A program made the translations under genes and the position numbers. This document shows, piece after piece, positions 24,069-32,492 of a stretch of DNA of 48,843 bases. The notes under the pieces are model-generated. The model saw only the letters and a list, made by a program, of their open reading frames with translations. It had not been told where the DNA came from and ran no database searches. Each line of letters starts with the position of its first letter. The first letter of the stretch is position 1. Source of the DNA: an uncultured Bacteroidota bacterium (lineage in GTDB: Bacteria > Bacteroidota > Bacteroidia > Bacteroidales > VadinHA17); contig CAIMVD010000037.1 in the NCBI GenBank assembly GCA_903844815.1, positions 1 to 48,843 on the forward strand, in the 5' to 3' direction.

Positions 24069-26079
24069 GCAGATCTCCTCCAATTGTTTTCGCAATTACA
24101 AGCGGGGCAATATTCGCCGCCCCTAAATTAGTTAAATATCTCCCAATCTCCTTAATTGTAGCTCCGCTGTCGAAAACATCATCGATCAAAAGAATTTTTT
24201 TGCCACGAATATTTTCCGGGTTATTATATGAGAACGCATCTCTTACATTATCTGTTTTCAGACAGCTGTTTTCAAAGATCTTCTGCTCTGCTGTTTTCCT
24301 GCACTTAACCAGCTCGTGTGATATTGGTATCTTAAGTGTTCCCGACAATTTTACTGCAAAATTCCTTACAAGGTCGCCTGAAATTGTTGGCGGCACGCAT
24401 ATAATTATGTCAAATTTTTCCTGACCGAACCTTTTCCGGAAGGCCCGTAGCGTCTGGATTAAAAGAAAATCGGGGAATTCACCCCCGTTTTCATATTTCG
24501 ATCGATGAATGGCATTTCCAACATTTGACACACCATAAAATGATGAAGCGACTCCATTTACTATTTTCGATTTTGCTGACTCTACATCCAGGAGAGGGAA
24601 ATAGTCTCCTCTGAAATCTTCAAGTTTTTTCAACAATACCGGATCTTCTGTTATTCTGATTTTTTCCAGTCCTGTATTATCACAGTTTGAATATTCAGTA
24701 TTTGTAGAATCCCCAAGGAAACGACACAGGAATTTCATTCGCGACTCTCTGGTTTCAACATAATCAATCATCTTGTCAAGTTCCGAAGTTTTCAAAGCCC
24801 TCAGTTGTTCAAACACACTGGTGTCAAGTTTTGGTGCTCCCGGGATATATTCAAATTTCTTACTACGTCCGTATAATGCTTCCCTGATTATTCCCTGTTC
24901 CATCAGATCCGACTTAATGACTCTTACAGGGGTCTGTTTTAAGTTGGTCTTGCGCATCAGGTCTTTTTCACCGAGAGGTTCATGACGGATTGCTGCCATC
25001 ACCTGCTCATATTTTCTGGCGGAAGGTCTGCCTCCTTCAATAAACGAAACAGGAAGACTTTTATCCTCCGGATTGTAGAAAAGGATAATATCTGCGGGTA
25101 ACCCATCTCTCCCAGCCCTGCCGATTTCCTGATAATAATGGATTGGCGACTGAGGGATCTGAGTGTGAATTATAAATCTTATATCAGGTTTGTCGATTCC
25201 CATGCCGAGTGCATTTGTTGATATGATACACTTCCACCTGTTTTCTTTTAATCCTTTTTCGGTTTCTACCCTTGTGGCTGCATCCAGACCAGCGCTATAT
25301 GAGGTCGACGGTATTTTAAGGTATTCGAACCACTTTGAATAAATTTCAGTATTTACCCTTGTCCCGGTATAGATGATTCCCGATCCTTCATTGTTTAATA
25401 AATATTTGCCAAGCCAAATCATTTTCTCATCTTCGTTTCGGACCTTAACAACATATAATCTTAAATTCTCTCTAAGTAACCTGCCTCTGATAATCGTTAT
25501 CCCACCTCCGATCTGGCTGGCGACGTCATTTTCAACACGCGTTGTCGCGGTCGCGGTTGTTGCAATAACAGGCAATCCCTTTGGCAACAGTTTTACCAGG
25601 TTGATTATCCTCCTGAACGAAGGTCTGAAATCGTGACCCCAAACAGAGATGCAATGTGCCTCATCGACAACGATCAAAGATATTTTCAGGGTTCTTGCTG
25701 CTTCGGTCCAATCGCTGTTATCCTGTCGTTCAGGAGCTATGTAAAGTATTTTAATTGCTCCTGATTTTGCCCTTTCAATTACTGACAGATTTTCCCCGGT
25801 TGTCTGATTGCTGTTAATGCATTCAGCGCTGACTCCAAGGGATTTCAGTTTATTAACCTGGTCGCGCATGAGGGCAATCAAGGGTGAAAAGACAACAGTT
25901 ATCCCAGGTAAAATCACTGAAGGGAACTGAAAACAAAGCGATTTCCCGTAGCCTGTTTTTTCAATGAGCAATACTCTTTCGCCTTTGAGAAGTAATTGGA
26001 TAACATCCCATTGCTCATCGTAAAACCTGTCGATCCCGAATCTGTTCCTTAATAATATTTCAGCTTCTTCACGGGTCAT
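24061..26079 (-). CDS. RecQ-family helicase fused to phosphoribosyltransferase domain
   Basis: A 672-residue protein. The SF2 RecQ helicase fills the first 350 residues or so: FYDEQWDVIQLLLKGERVLLIEKTGYGKSLCFQFPS (motifs 0 and I), VVDEAHCISVWGHDFRPSF (motif II, DEAH), ATTATATTRVENDV (III) and YYQEIGRAGRDG (VI). A winged-helix-like middle follows. The C terminus (about 540-672) is a type I phosphoribosyltransferase domain related to ComF, with FDIIICVPPTISGDLVRNFA and the PRPP loop KKILLIDDVFDSGATIKEIG. RecQ zinc-binding and HRDC domains are not evident. The DprA-like gene overlaps its stop codon. ComF-type and DprA domains both occur in DNA-uptake pathways, so a role in handling foreign or single-stranded DNA is plausible. 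Confidence 0.88.
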   Translation of the reverse strand: MTREEAEILLRNRFGIDRFYDEQWDVIQLLLKGERVLLIEKTGYGKSLCFQFPSVILPGITVVFSPLIALMRDQVNKLKSLGVSAECINSNQTTGENLSVIERAKSGAIKILYIAPERQDNSDWTEAARTLKISLIVVDEAHCISVWGHDFRPSFRRIINLVKLLPKGLPVIATTATATTRVENDVASQIGGGITIIRGRLLRENLRLYVVKVRNEDEKMIWLGKYLLNNEGSGIIYTGTRVNTEIYSKWFEYLKIPSTSYSAGLDAATRVETEKGLKENRWKCIISTNALGMGIDKPDIRFIIHTQIPQSPIHYYQEIGRAGRDGLPADIILFYNPEDKSLPVSFIEGGRPSARKYEQVMAAIRHEPLGEKDLMRKTNLKQTPVRVIKSDLMEQGIIREALYGRSKKFEYIPGAPKLDTSVFEQLRALKTSELDKMIDYVETRESRMKFLCRFLGDSTNTEYSNCDNTGLEKIRITEDPVLLKKLEDFRGDYFPLLDVESAKSKIVNGVASSFYGVSNVGNAIHRSKYENGGEFPDFLLIQTLRAFRKRFGQEKFDIIICVPPTISGDLVRNFAVKLSGTLKIPISHELVKCRKTAEQKIFENSCLKTDNVRDAFSYNNPENIRGKKILLIDDVFDSGATIKEIGRYLTNLGAANIAPLVIAKTIGGDLHD

Positions 26080-26333
26080 TGTACAGCTTTTGATTAGAAA
26101 ATGGGCAAACGAGACATATCCAATTTAGTACATCAGTTCTTAAAAACAAAATATTTTTTCTTGAAGATATAACAAAAGAAGGTTATAATCTTGAAAACAT
26201 TTCAGTCAAATTGGTGAATTTTCCTGAAACTATTTCATGCTTAAACCTATGTTAATTTTCTTTTATCTTTGTCTTTATCAGGAATGTTTTTGAAAAAGGT
26301 ATAGTTGTACAATTATGGAAAAGGAGGGCTTCT

Positions 26334-27008
26334 ATGACCACCACACTTAAAGAAACACTCTCAATGCTTCAGGAACTCGGAAGCGGGAAGATGCGGGTAC
26401 AAAACAAAAGGTCAGGAGCAGGCGATAACCAGTACGGGGTTAAGCACGGTGATATCAGGGCTCTGGCTAAGAGTATAAAGATTAACCACACTCTGGCTGT
26501 TACACTCTGGGAGACTGGGAATGTTGATGCAAGGCTCCTGGCAATATTAATAATGGACCCTAAGTCACTCTCATCTGATGAAATGGAGAGGATGGTACTA
26601 TCGGAGAGGTATACAATCGTTGCAGACTGGCTAACCGGTTATGTGGTTAAACTACATCCCGATGTGGAGGCTCTTCGTGAGAAATGGATGCATTCAAGCG
26701 ACTCAATGGTTGCAAGGGCAGGCTGGAGCCTTACAAGCAGCCGCATTCCAAAGAAACCTTACGGACTCGATCCTGCTGCCCTGCTTGATCGGATTGAAAC
26801 CGAAATGCCTGTTGCAGCTGCGGAAGTACAATGGACAATGAACTTTACGCTTGCTCAAATAGGAATATGTTTTCCGGCATACCGCGAAAGGGCCATTGGA
26901 ATTGGTGAGAAGCTGGGAATTTACAGGAATTATCCTGTTTCAAAAGGTTGTACTTCACCTTTTGCCCCGATATGGATCAGGGAGATGGTAAGCAGGGAGG
27001 GGAAATAA
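26334..27008 (+). CDS. DNA alkylation repair protein, AlkD-like
   Basis: A 224-residue all-helical HEAT-like protein of the AlkC/AlkD superfamily, whose members excise positively charged alkylated bases. Recognisable parts are GAGDNQYGVKHGDIRALAK (about residues 28-46), LWETGNVDARLLAILIMDP, VADWLTGYVV, and VQWTMNFTLAQIGICFPAYRERAIGIGEKLGIYRNYP near the end. The catalytic Asp of AlkD cannot be assigned with certainty. The start is marked by an AAGGAGGG Shine-Dalgarno sequence, unusual for this phylum. It stops two bases from the convergent WYL regulator. The 254 bases upstream (26080-26333) show no other gene. Confidence 0.85.
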   Translation: MTTTLKETLSMLQELGSGKMRVQNKRSGAGDNQYGVKHGDIRALAKSIKINHTLAVTLWETGNVDARLLAILIMDPKSLSSDEMERMVLSERYTIVADWLTGYVVKLHPDVEALREKWMHSSDSMVARAGWSLTSSRIPKKPYGLDPAALLDRIETEMPVAAAEVQWTMNFTLAQIGICFPAYRERAIGIGEKLGIYRNYPVSKGCTSPFAPIWIREMVSREGK

Positions 27009-27009
27009 T

Positions 27010-28026
27010 TTATACTTGTTCATTGATATACAGTTCAAGCATCCCCTTTATTCGTTTATTAAACATATTTCTTATTTCGAGGGGAGCTAATATTTCAACC
27101 TGCTCCCCGAATGACAAGATCAGACTCTCAAATTCATAGTTGGGCACTATAGTGATCTCAATAATTGTAAATTCCGGACTTTCGTGAATTACCTTCTGGG
27201 AATTATGCAGAGGCTTGGTTATTATATAGGGCGCGACAGCCGGGAGGAGTTTTATTTCTATTCTCTCCGGAGCCATGCCTGCAACTACCGAAACTCCGAT
27301 TACATCATCAAAATAATTGTCCGGATCTATGAAGGAATTTTCAATCCATGCAGCATCTGATTTCTCTGCGTTAACAATCCTGTCAAGTGCATAGCTGCTG
27401 ATGCCACAATAGGTTTCATTATATCCGAATACAAACCATCTGTTACGGTACTCTTTTAAAAGGTACGGATGTAAGATTTCAGACTTCTCTGCCTTTGCTT
27501 TGAATGACTTATAAGTAAGTCTTAAAGGCCTGCTATTTCCAATGCATTCTGATAGTAACGGAATCCATTCGGTGCCCTTTACCATGGGATTTGTTTCGAA
27601 CTGTATAAGAGCTTTCCTTTGCTTCTGCAGGTTAACTGATCCCTGAATTTTATAAGGTATTCTTTTCAGTTCTTCAAAATGAGGAAGATCCTTAAATTGT
27701 TTAAGTATGTTTAATGCTTCATCAAGGGCTTCAACATCAGATTGCGACAAGGGATTATGGTCGATTGAGAACCCGGGATCTTCATAATAGATATACCCGT
27801 TGCGCCTTATAATAGGAGCATTATATCCGGTTGGCGGCAGTTTCCTCATAATATGGATATCTTCTGCCAGCTGCCTTGGACTTATTCCTTTAACAATATC
27901 AAATTCTTCCGATAGTTTTTCCGATACACGTTCCAGAAGGTCAGTAAATGTCCATCTTCTGGCGGTGTTCCTCAGACATTCGTTGATAACCCTGTACCTG
28001 AAACTTGCATTTTTATTTAACGGCAT
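27010..28026 (-). CDS. WYL-domain transcriptional regulator
   Basis: A 338-residue regulator: an N-terminal winged helix (residues about 1-90, YRVINECLRNTARRWTFTDLLERV), a linker, then a WYL domain (about 150-240, LRLTYKSFKAKAEKSEILHPYLLKEYRNRWFVFGYN) and a C-terminal WCX-like extension. WYL proteins sense a ligand, probably nucleic acid or nucleotide, and several control phage-defence loci such as BREX and CBASS. I choose the ATG at 28026 because the frame upstream to 28095 would overlap the intergenic inverted repeat. It is divergent from the methylase-kinase operon over 67 bases that contain that repeat, so it probably regulates both itself and the operon. Confidence 0.88.
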   Translation of the reverse strand: MPLNKNASFRYRVINECLRNTARRWTFTDLLERVSEKLSEEFDIVKGISPRQLAEDIHIMRKLPPTGYNAPIIRRNGYIYYEDPGFSIDHNPLSQSDVEALDEALNILKQFKDLPHFEELKRIPYKIQGSVNLQKQRKALIQFETNPMVKGTEWIPLLSECIGNSRPLRLTYKSFKAKAEKSEILHPYLLKEYRNRWFVFGYNETYCGISSYALDRIVNAEKSDAAWIENSFIDPDNYFDDVIGVSVVAGMAPERIEIKLLPAVAPYIITKPLHNSQKVIHESPEFTIIEITIVPNYEFESLILSFGEQVEILAPLEIRNMFNKRIKGMLELYINEQV

Positions 28027-28052
28027 ATAGTTTCTTTCAAAGTTCTTAATAA

Positions 28053-28073
28053 AAATGCAGATTGACTGCATTT
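28053..28073. promoter_or_regulatory. Inverted repeat, candidate WYL operator
   Basis: AAATGCAG (28053-28060), spacer ATTGA, CTGCATTT (28066-28073) is a perfect 8+8-base inverted repeat centred between the divergent starts at 28026 and 28094. Symmetry, size and position are those expected for a dimeric regulator; assignment to the WYL protein is inference. Confidence 0.6.
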
Positions 28074-28093
28074 GTGTGTATTTTATTTGCATC

Positions 28094-28414
28094 ATGAATT
28101 TATTTGAAAAAAGTTACAGGACAATATGTACAAGAGGAGTTGTCTTCTCAAAGGCCCAGATGGAAAACCTGCGGATCAGGAAAATTTTCAATTCAGCAGG
28201 GATTACGGATTATTTAAATGATGAAAAGGCATTTGAGATGTTGGAGAATTTTAATAAAAGGGGTGAATTTTGCCTGCTTGAAACAACCGATAACGGGAAG
28301 ATCTATAAGATCAGCCTTATCACTTTTGAGGATATCTGGAGCAGGAATTTGTTTGCCCTTATGTACTTTGATTATTATGAAGGATTCCCTGACCTGATTT
28401 CACTCTATAACTGA
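28094..28414 (+). CDS. Small protein of unknown function, first in methylase-kinase operon
   Basis: A 106-residue acidic, soluble protein (MNLFEKSYRTICTRGVVFSK ... IWSRNLFALMYFDYYEGFPD). I do not recognise a family. No membrane segment, zinc motif or obvious catalytic signature is visible. The ATG at 28094 is preferred; an upstream ATG at 28055 would lie inside the inverted repeat. It ends 47 bases before the methylase-kinase start, in the same direction, and probably belongs to that transcription unit. It could be a small regulator or accessory component of the R-M locus. Confidence 0.65.
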   Translation: MNLFEKSYRTICTRGVVFSKAQMENLRIRKIFNSAGITDYLNDEKAFEMLENFNKRGEFCLLETTDNGKIYKISLITFEDIWSRNLFALMYFDYYEGFPDLISLYN

Positions 28415-28461
28415 TTGAACTACCAGAATTGTCTGCAAAAAAGAAAGTGGCTAACATAAGT

Positions 28462-31440
28462 ATGAAATTGTTAAATTTATTCGGAAAAAAACCACAACAA
28501 AATATGACCCTTCACGAAGCCATAGAAAAGATACTTAAAGAGGCTGGTAAACCTTTGGCACCCGGGGTCATTGCAGATTTGGTAAATAGTGGAAGTTTAT
28601 ATGTCAGGGACGATAATACTCCTGTTCCTCCTTTGCAGATTGAAGCCAGAATAAAAAAATATCCCCTTAGGTTTACATTGACCTCTGAAGGTTTAATTAC
28701 TCTGGCTGAAAACCGGAAGGATTCTTTCAATGATATTGTCTTATCGGTTTTTGATATTTTAAGGGGTACTAATGTTGCCGATGTAAACTACTTTATCTCC
28801 TCATTATTTTTTTATAAGAGAGCTCTTGATTATCCGGGGATGTTAAATAAATATGAGCTTGAAATAGCTCCGCCTGACGAAAGTCTGTCCGAAACTCAAA
28901 GATTCAGATCTTTTTATAAACTGCTGAAAGTTGAATTAGAGAAGAGGGGTAAAAAATTTGATATAACAGTGCTCGATATACTTTTCCGTGATCAGCATGA
29001 TCATCCCGGATTAAGAATATCGGCTATTGATAAAGCACTCAGAACTCTTGAAAACATTTCCCTGGATAAAGAAACATATTCTGTAAATGAATTCGGGAAA
29101 AAATTTTCGGACCTCTTTAAAAGATCCTATGTCAGTGTCAATAAAATAGGTGAGTTTTCCACTCCAAATTCCCTGGCTGAGCTCATTGTATTGCTGGCAG
29201 AAGATAAACCAGGATCTGTGTTCTACAATCCTGCAGGAGGCTATTTCAGTTTTTCTGTTGAATTAAAAAGAAGGTCAAGGAATATCAACACCTTTTATTC
29301 TGAGGAGATTAATGTCCGCACTTTTTCCCTCGGTTTAATGAATCTTATGGCCAGCGGAGCCTCAATTGAGCACGCATTTAATGTTGATTCTATTTCTTCT
29401 TCCAAAATAATGGATGGCACAGCCGATGTTGTTATCAGCAATCCTCCATTTGGAAGGAAATATATTTATGATGATTATGAACATAATTACCCATTTAGAT
29501 CGTCATCAATTGTTCCCTATTTTCTTTACCTGGCACTGAGGAAAGCAAAGCCGGGAGGTTTCGTAGTAATGGTTGTTCCTGAAAGTATTCTTTACGAAAA
29601 CAGCAGTGGAGTATTCTCATTTCGTAAACATCTTATCGGGAACCATCTTGTTGAATCGGTGATCTCCCTTCCATCCGGAGTCTTTGAACCATATTCAGGA
29701 GTTAAATTGAGTATTATCATACTTCAAAAAGATGGAAATAGTAAGGGAATCCTATTCTTTGACGCGGATAGGAGTGAGTATCTTACTAAAAAAAGTAAAA
29801 GAGAATTAGTCCTTAATTCGGAAAGTGTTTTTAATCAGTATCTGAAGCTTAGATCAAATCAGGAATCAAATTCAGATATTTTAAAAAAAACTGAATCTTC
29901 TGAAAATCCTGATTCATCAGTCGTAATGGACAATTATGTTGAATATGGACCTTCTCTCAGGAGTTATAACTTCGCAGATTATAAGGAGGTTATTGTTAAT
30001 GATTTTAACCTGGAAGTAAAAAGATATTTATATGATGAGCACGATCATCAGGGTTCAGAAATCGGAGAGGAAGGGTCTGTTGAATTAAGTACCTTTTTGA
30101 ACCCATTTCATGCAAAAGGTAGTGCAGAGGAGAATGAGGATTTGAAGTACTATAATATTTCAAAACTGAACTCCGATTTTACCAGAATTAAAATTGAAGA
30201 TTCCGATAAGTCATCTCTTAGCGGGAAGCACCGGGGCCGGATAATCGATAAAACAACCCTGCTTGTCGGTGCCATTGAAGGTTCTCTTAAACCTACAATC
30301 TTCGAATATAATGGAAGAAATATTTTAATTTCTAATGATGTCCTGGCATTTTTTCCTGATTTTACTAAAGTCGACCCGGAATATCTTGTTTATGAGCTGG
30401 CGGGACCAGGTTTTCAGCAACAGGTCAGGTTGTTTACCCAGGGTGTGACTATCAGAAGAATTAAAAGCAAAGATTTTCTCAGGATCAGGGTTTATCTTCC
30501 GTCGCTTCCCGAACAGCGAAAAATTGTAAGAACAAAGAAGGACGCTTTTCTCCTCGCCAAAAACCAGGAGAGCCTTAACCTTTCATCCAGGCTCAATATT
30601 CCCGCCGATAGTGAAAGGGAAATTATGGGAGCCCTTAAACATGAACTGGCGCCCCTGGCCAGTATAATGAAGGGAGGAATAAAGTCGATAAGCAGGTATC
30701 TTACTTCAAAGATTGAGAATGAAGAGACGGTGGAATTTACTGAGAAAATATCCGGGGCGGAAAATTCAAGGACTCTTGGACAACTATTAAGCGATTTGGA
30801 GAGAAGCGCCGATGAACTAACTCAGCTTTCAGAAAATATCCAGCAGATAATCGATGTTAACAGCCAGGAGCTAAAGACCGAATATGTTGAGATAAAAAAG
30901 TTAATTGGCGGAGTTGTTAATAACTGGGAATTCAGAGATAAATATAATATTGTTTTCCATGGCGAATCACAATCGGCACCCGATGTGAAAGCAAGTATTA
31001 GCAGGAAACAGTTTTCAATATTTGTCAGGAACTTCCTTGAAAATACTCACCGGCACGGATATCTAAACAGATATGAACCCTATGATTTGTCAGCTCTTAC
31101 CGGTCCTTCAAGAAACCTGGTCTTTAATGCTTTCAAACAGGAGGGATCAGTGATTATTGAGATGAAAAATGATGGCGATCCCTTCCCTGAAGATTTCAGT
31201 TTCGATGATTTTGTGAGTTTCGGAGGACGTGGAGGAAGCGCAAAGGGAACGGGTATAGGAGGATTTCTGATGAAGAGGATAATTCAGAACCATAATGGGG
31301 AGCTGTTAATGCTCGAACCGGGTGAATCACTGGATATTCAACTTACTTCTAAAACCCATGATAACAGAGTATTTCCTTTTCGCCAGATGGTGGTGGGCGT
31401 TTCTTTAAGAATTATTTTACCCGATAAAAACTTATCCTAA
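28462..31440 (+). CDS. Winged-helix / N6-adenine methylase / specificity / histidine-kinase fusion
   Basis: A 992-residue protein joining parts that are normally separate. Residues 15-84 look like a HARE-HTH winged helix (NMTLHEAIEKILKEAGKPLAP). Residues about 210-450 are an HsdM-like N6-adenine methylase: SVFYNPAGGYFSF is SAM motif I and VVISNPPFGRKY holds catalytic NPPF (327-330). Residues about 534-690 resemble an HsdS half-subunit and end VYLPSLPEQRKIV. Residues about 720-800 form a HisKA-like coiled coil with phosphoacceptor His727 (ALKHELAPLASIM). Residues 850-980 are a HATPase: FVRNFLENTHRHG (N box), KNDGDPF (G1), GGRGGSAKGTGIGGFLMKRI (G2). I start at the ATG at 28462; TTG at 28429 would add eleven residues. 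The receiver gene overlaps its stop by one base. The kinase may phosphorylate it in response to DNA engagement; this is inference. Confidence 0.85.
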   Translation: MKLLNLFGKKPQQNMTLHEAIEKILKEAGKPLAPGVIADLVNSGSLYVRDDNTPVPPLQIEARIKKYPLRFTLTSEGLITLAENRKDSFNDIVLSVFDILRGTNVADVNYFISSLFFYKRALDYPGMLNKYELEIAPPDESLSETQRFRSFYKLLKVELEKRGKKFDITVLDILFRDQHDHPGLRISAIDKALRTLENISLDKETYSVNEFGKKFSDLFKRSYVSVNKIGEFSTPNSLAELIVLLAEDKPGSVFYNPAGGYFSFSVELKRRSRNINTFYSEEINVRTFSLGLMNLMASGASIEHAFNVDSISSSKIMDGTADVVISNPPFGRKYIYDDYEHNYPFRSSSIVPYFLYLALRKAKPGGFVVMVVPESILYENSSGVFSFRKHLIGNHLVESVISLPSGVFEPYSGVKLSIIILQKDGNSKGILFFDADRSEYLTKKSKRELVLNSESVFNQYLKLRSNQESNSDILKKTESSENPDSSVVMDNYVEYGPSLRSYNFADYKEVIVNDFNLEVKRYLYDEHDHQGSEIGEEGSVELSTFLNPFHAKGSAEENEDLKYYNISKLNSDFTRIKIEDSDKSSLSGKHRGRIIDKTTLLVGAIEGSLKPTIFEYNGRNILISNDVLAFFPDFTKVDPEYLVYELAGPGFQQQVRLFTQGVTIRRIKSKDFLRIRVYLPSLPEQRKIVRTKKDAFLLAKNQESLNLSSRLNIPADSEREIMGALKHELAPLASIMKGGIKSISRYLTSKIENEETVEFTEKISGAENSRTLGQLLSDLERSADELTQLSENIQQIIDVNSQELKTEYVEIKKLIGGVVNNWEFRDKYNIVFHGESQSAPDVKASISRKQFSIFVRNFLENTHRHGYLNRYEPYDLSALTGPSRNLVFNAFKQEGSVIIEMKNDGDPFPEDFSFDDFVSFGGRGGSAKGTGIGGFLMKRIIQNHNGELLMLEPGESLDIQLTSKTHDNRVFPFRQMVVGVSLRIILPDKNLS

Positions 31441-32351
31441 TGCCAAAATCCGAATATAGAATTCTTATTGTAGATGATGACAAGTCTTATGCCCAGATTT
31501 GGATTGAAAGAGCTTTTGATGATCATTTAATTGACCTGATCCATTATATTGACTGGGAAAGTGCCCAAACTCAGCTGAAAGCTAACCCTGATAAATTTCA
31601 GGCAATAATCCTTGATGCAAAGGGTAAACTTACAACGGATGATGCTTCAGAAAGCATGAAGCATGTAATAAAAGCATTGCAGGACCTTAAAGAACTTGAA
31701 GGACACGGGCTCTTTTTTCCTTATGTAATTAATACCGGTTTTATTGATGATTCAGTAATAGGCTTGCTGGAAGAGGTTAAAATCTTCTCCAAAGGAAATG
31801 AAGATGCATTGTTCAAATACCTGATTGATAAGATTAAGTGCTCTCCTTACGACAAGTTAAGGAAAAATAATAATATAATTTTCTCATTGTTCGATGAAGG
31901 TTACCTTCCTCCACAATCAGGACGAAAATTATTGGATGTTTTGATTTTTGCTGAGCATCCTGCATGGAACAAAGCTACCGATGACTTCTTTAACCCGGTA
32001 AGGAAAATCCTTGAGGGCATTTTATGGAAATTAAAGGAATTGGGAAAAATCGATAAAAGGTGTTTTTCTGAAGAAAGAATTAATCTGAAAGACTGTATTG
32101 AATATATTGCGGGATACAGGGCAGGACGTGATCGGTTTCAATTTTCCGGCAATAAAATAATCCCAACACATATATACAATTCGCTGAATCATATTTATAA
32201 CATGACAGGCACATTCTCACATGATTACCTCGAGAAAACAGAGGTGAGTCATTATGCACTGCAAAGTGTTGTGTATGCGTTGTGCGAAGTACTGTACTGG
32301 TTCAGGGATTTTATAAATTTGGAGGCAAATAAAACTAACACCAAAAAATAA
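31440..32351 (+). CDS. Receiver-domain protein with C-terminal DUF4145-like helical domain
   Basis: A 303-residue protein. The first 130 residues are a response-regulator receiver domain: acidic triad ILIVDDDKSY (12-14), phosphoacceptor Asp59 in AIILDAKGK, Thr99 in VINTGF and Lys118 in IFSKGN. The rest (about 155-295) is helical and has no DNA-binding helix-turn-helix. Its end, NHIYNMTGTFSH (250-261) then AL ... YWF (287-288), resembles the GN-x-AAH ... LAWF part of the DUF4145-type domain at the N terminus of HsdR at 37316. The start shares one base with the kinase stop, so the pair is surely co-expressed. Likely output is protein contact rather than transcription. Confidence 0.85.
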   Translation: MPKSEYRILIVDDDKSYAQIWIERAFDDHLIDLIHYIDWESAQTQLKANPDKFQAIILDAKGKLTTDDASESMKHVIKALQDLKELEGHGLFFPYVINTGFIDDSVIGLLEEVKIFSKGNEDALFKYLIDKIKCSPYDKLRKNNNIIFSLFDEGYLPPQSGRKLLDVLIFAEHPAWNKATDDFFNPVRKILEGILWKLKELGKIDKRCFSEERINLKDCIEYIAGYRAGRDRFQFSGNKIIPTHIYNSLNHIYNMTGTFSHDYLEKTEVSHYALQSVVYALCEVLYWFRDFINLEANKTNTKK

Positions 32352-32353
32352 TC

Positions 32354-32372
32354 ATGCTCACAGGTCAACTAC
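32354..32372 (+). repeat. Near-copy of the hsdM start; left flank of mobile mystery cassette
   Basis: ATGCTCACAGGTCAACTAC matches the first 19 bases of hsdM (33621-33639, ATGCTCACAGGCGAACTAC) at 17 of 19 positions. It begins two bases after the receiver stop and would encode MLTGQL before diverging. It is best read as a remnant of the original hsdM start, or as a target-site duplication left when the cassette 32373-33620 was inserted. Confidence 0.7.
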
Positions 32373-32413
32373 TAATTTATTGGGCTTACTGCCAATTTAA
32401 AATAATTAATATC

Positions 32414-32492
32414 AGGATATAACCTTAAATGTATTTGCATATTTAATATTATAACCTTAAATTTGACAATAATAATTAAGGATATAACCTTA
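32414..32492 (+). promoter_or_regulatory. Repeated ATAACCTTA motifs before mobile mystery A
   Basis: Three ATAACCTTA-type motifs precede the gene: AGGATATAACCTTAAAT (32414-32430), TATAACCTTAAAT (about 32450-32463) and AAGGATATAACCTTA (32478-32492), the last running into the ATG. AGGATATAACCT is a near-palindrome. They look like operator repeats for autoregulation by the XRE-type protein encoded next. Confidence 0.55.

Noticed and set aside
24061-31440. BREX or DISARM system
   Set aside because: Although a WYL regulator, a helicase and a methylase are present, no PglZ, BrxC, BrxL, DrmA or DrmB homologue is seen.
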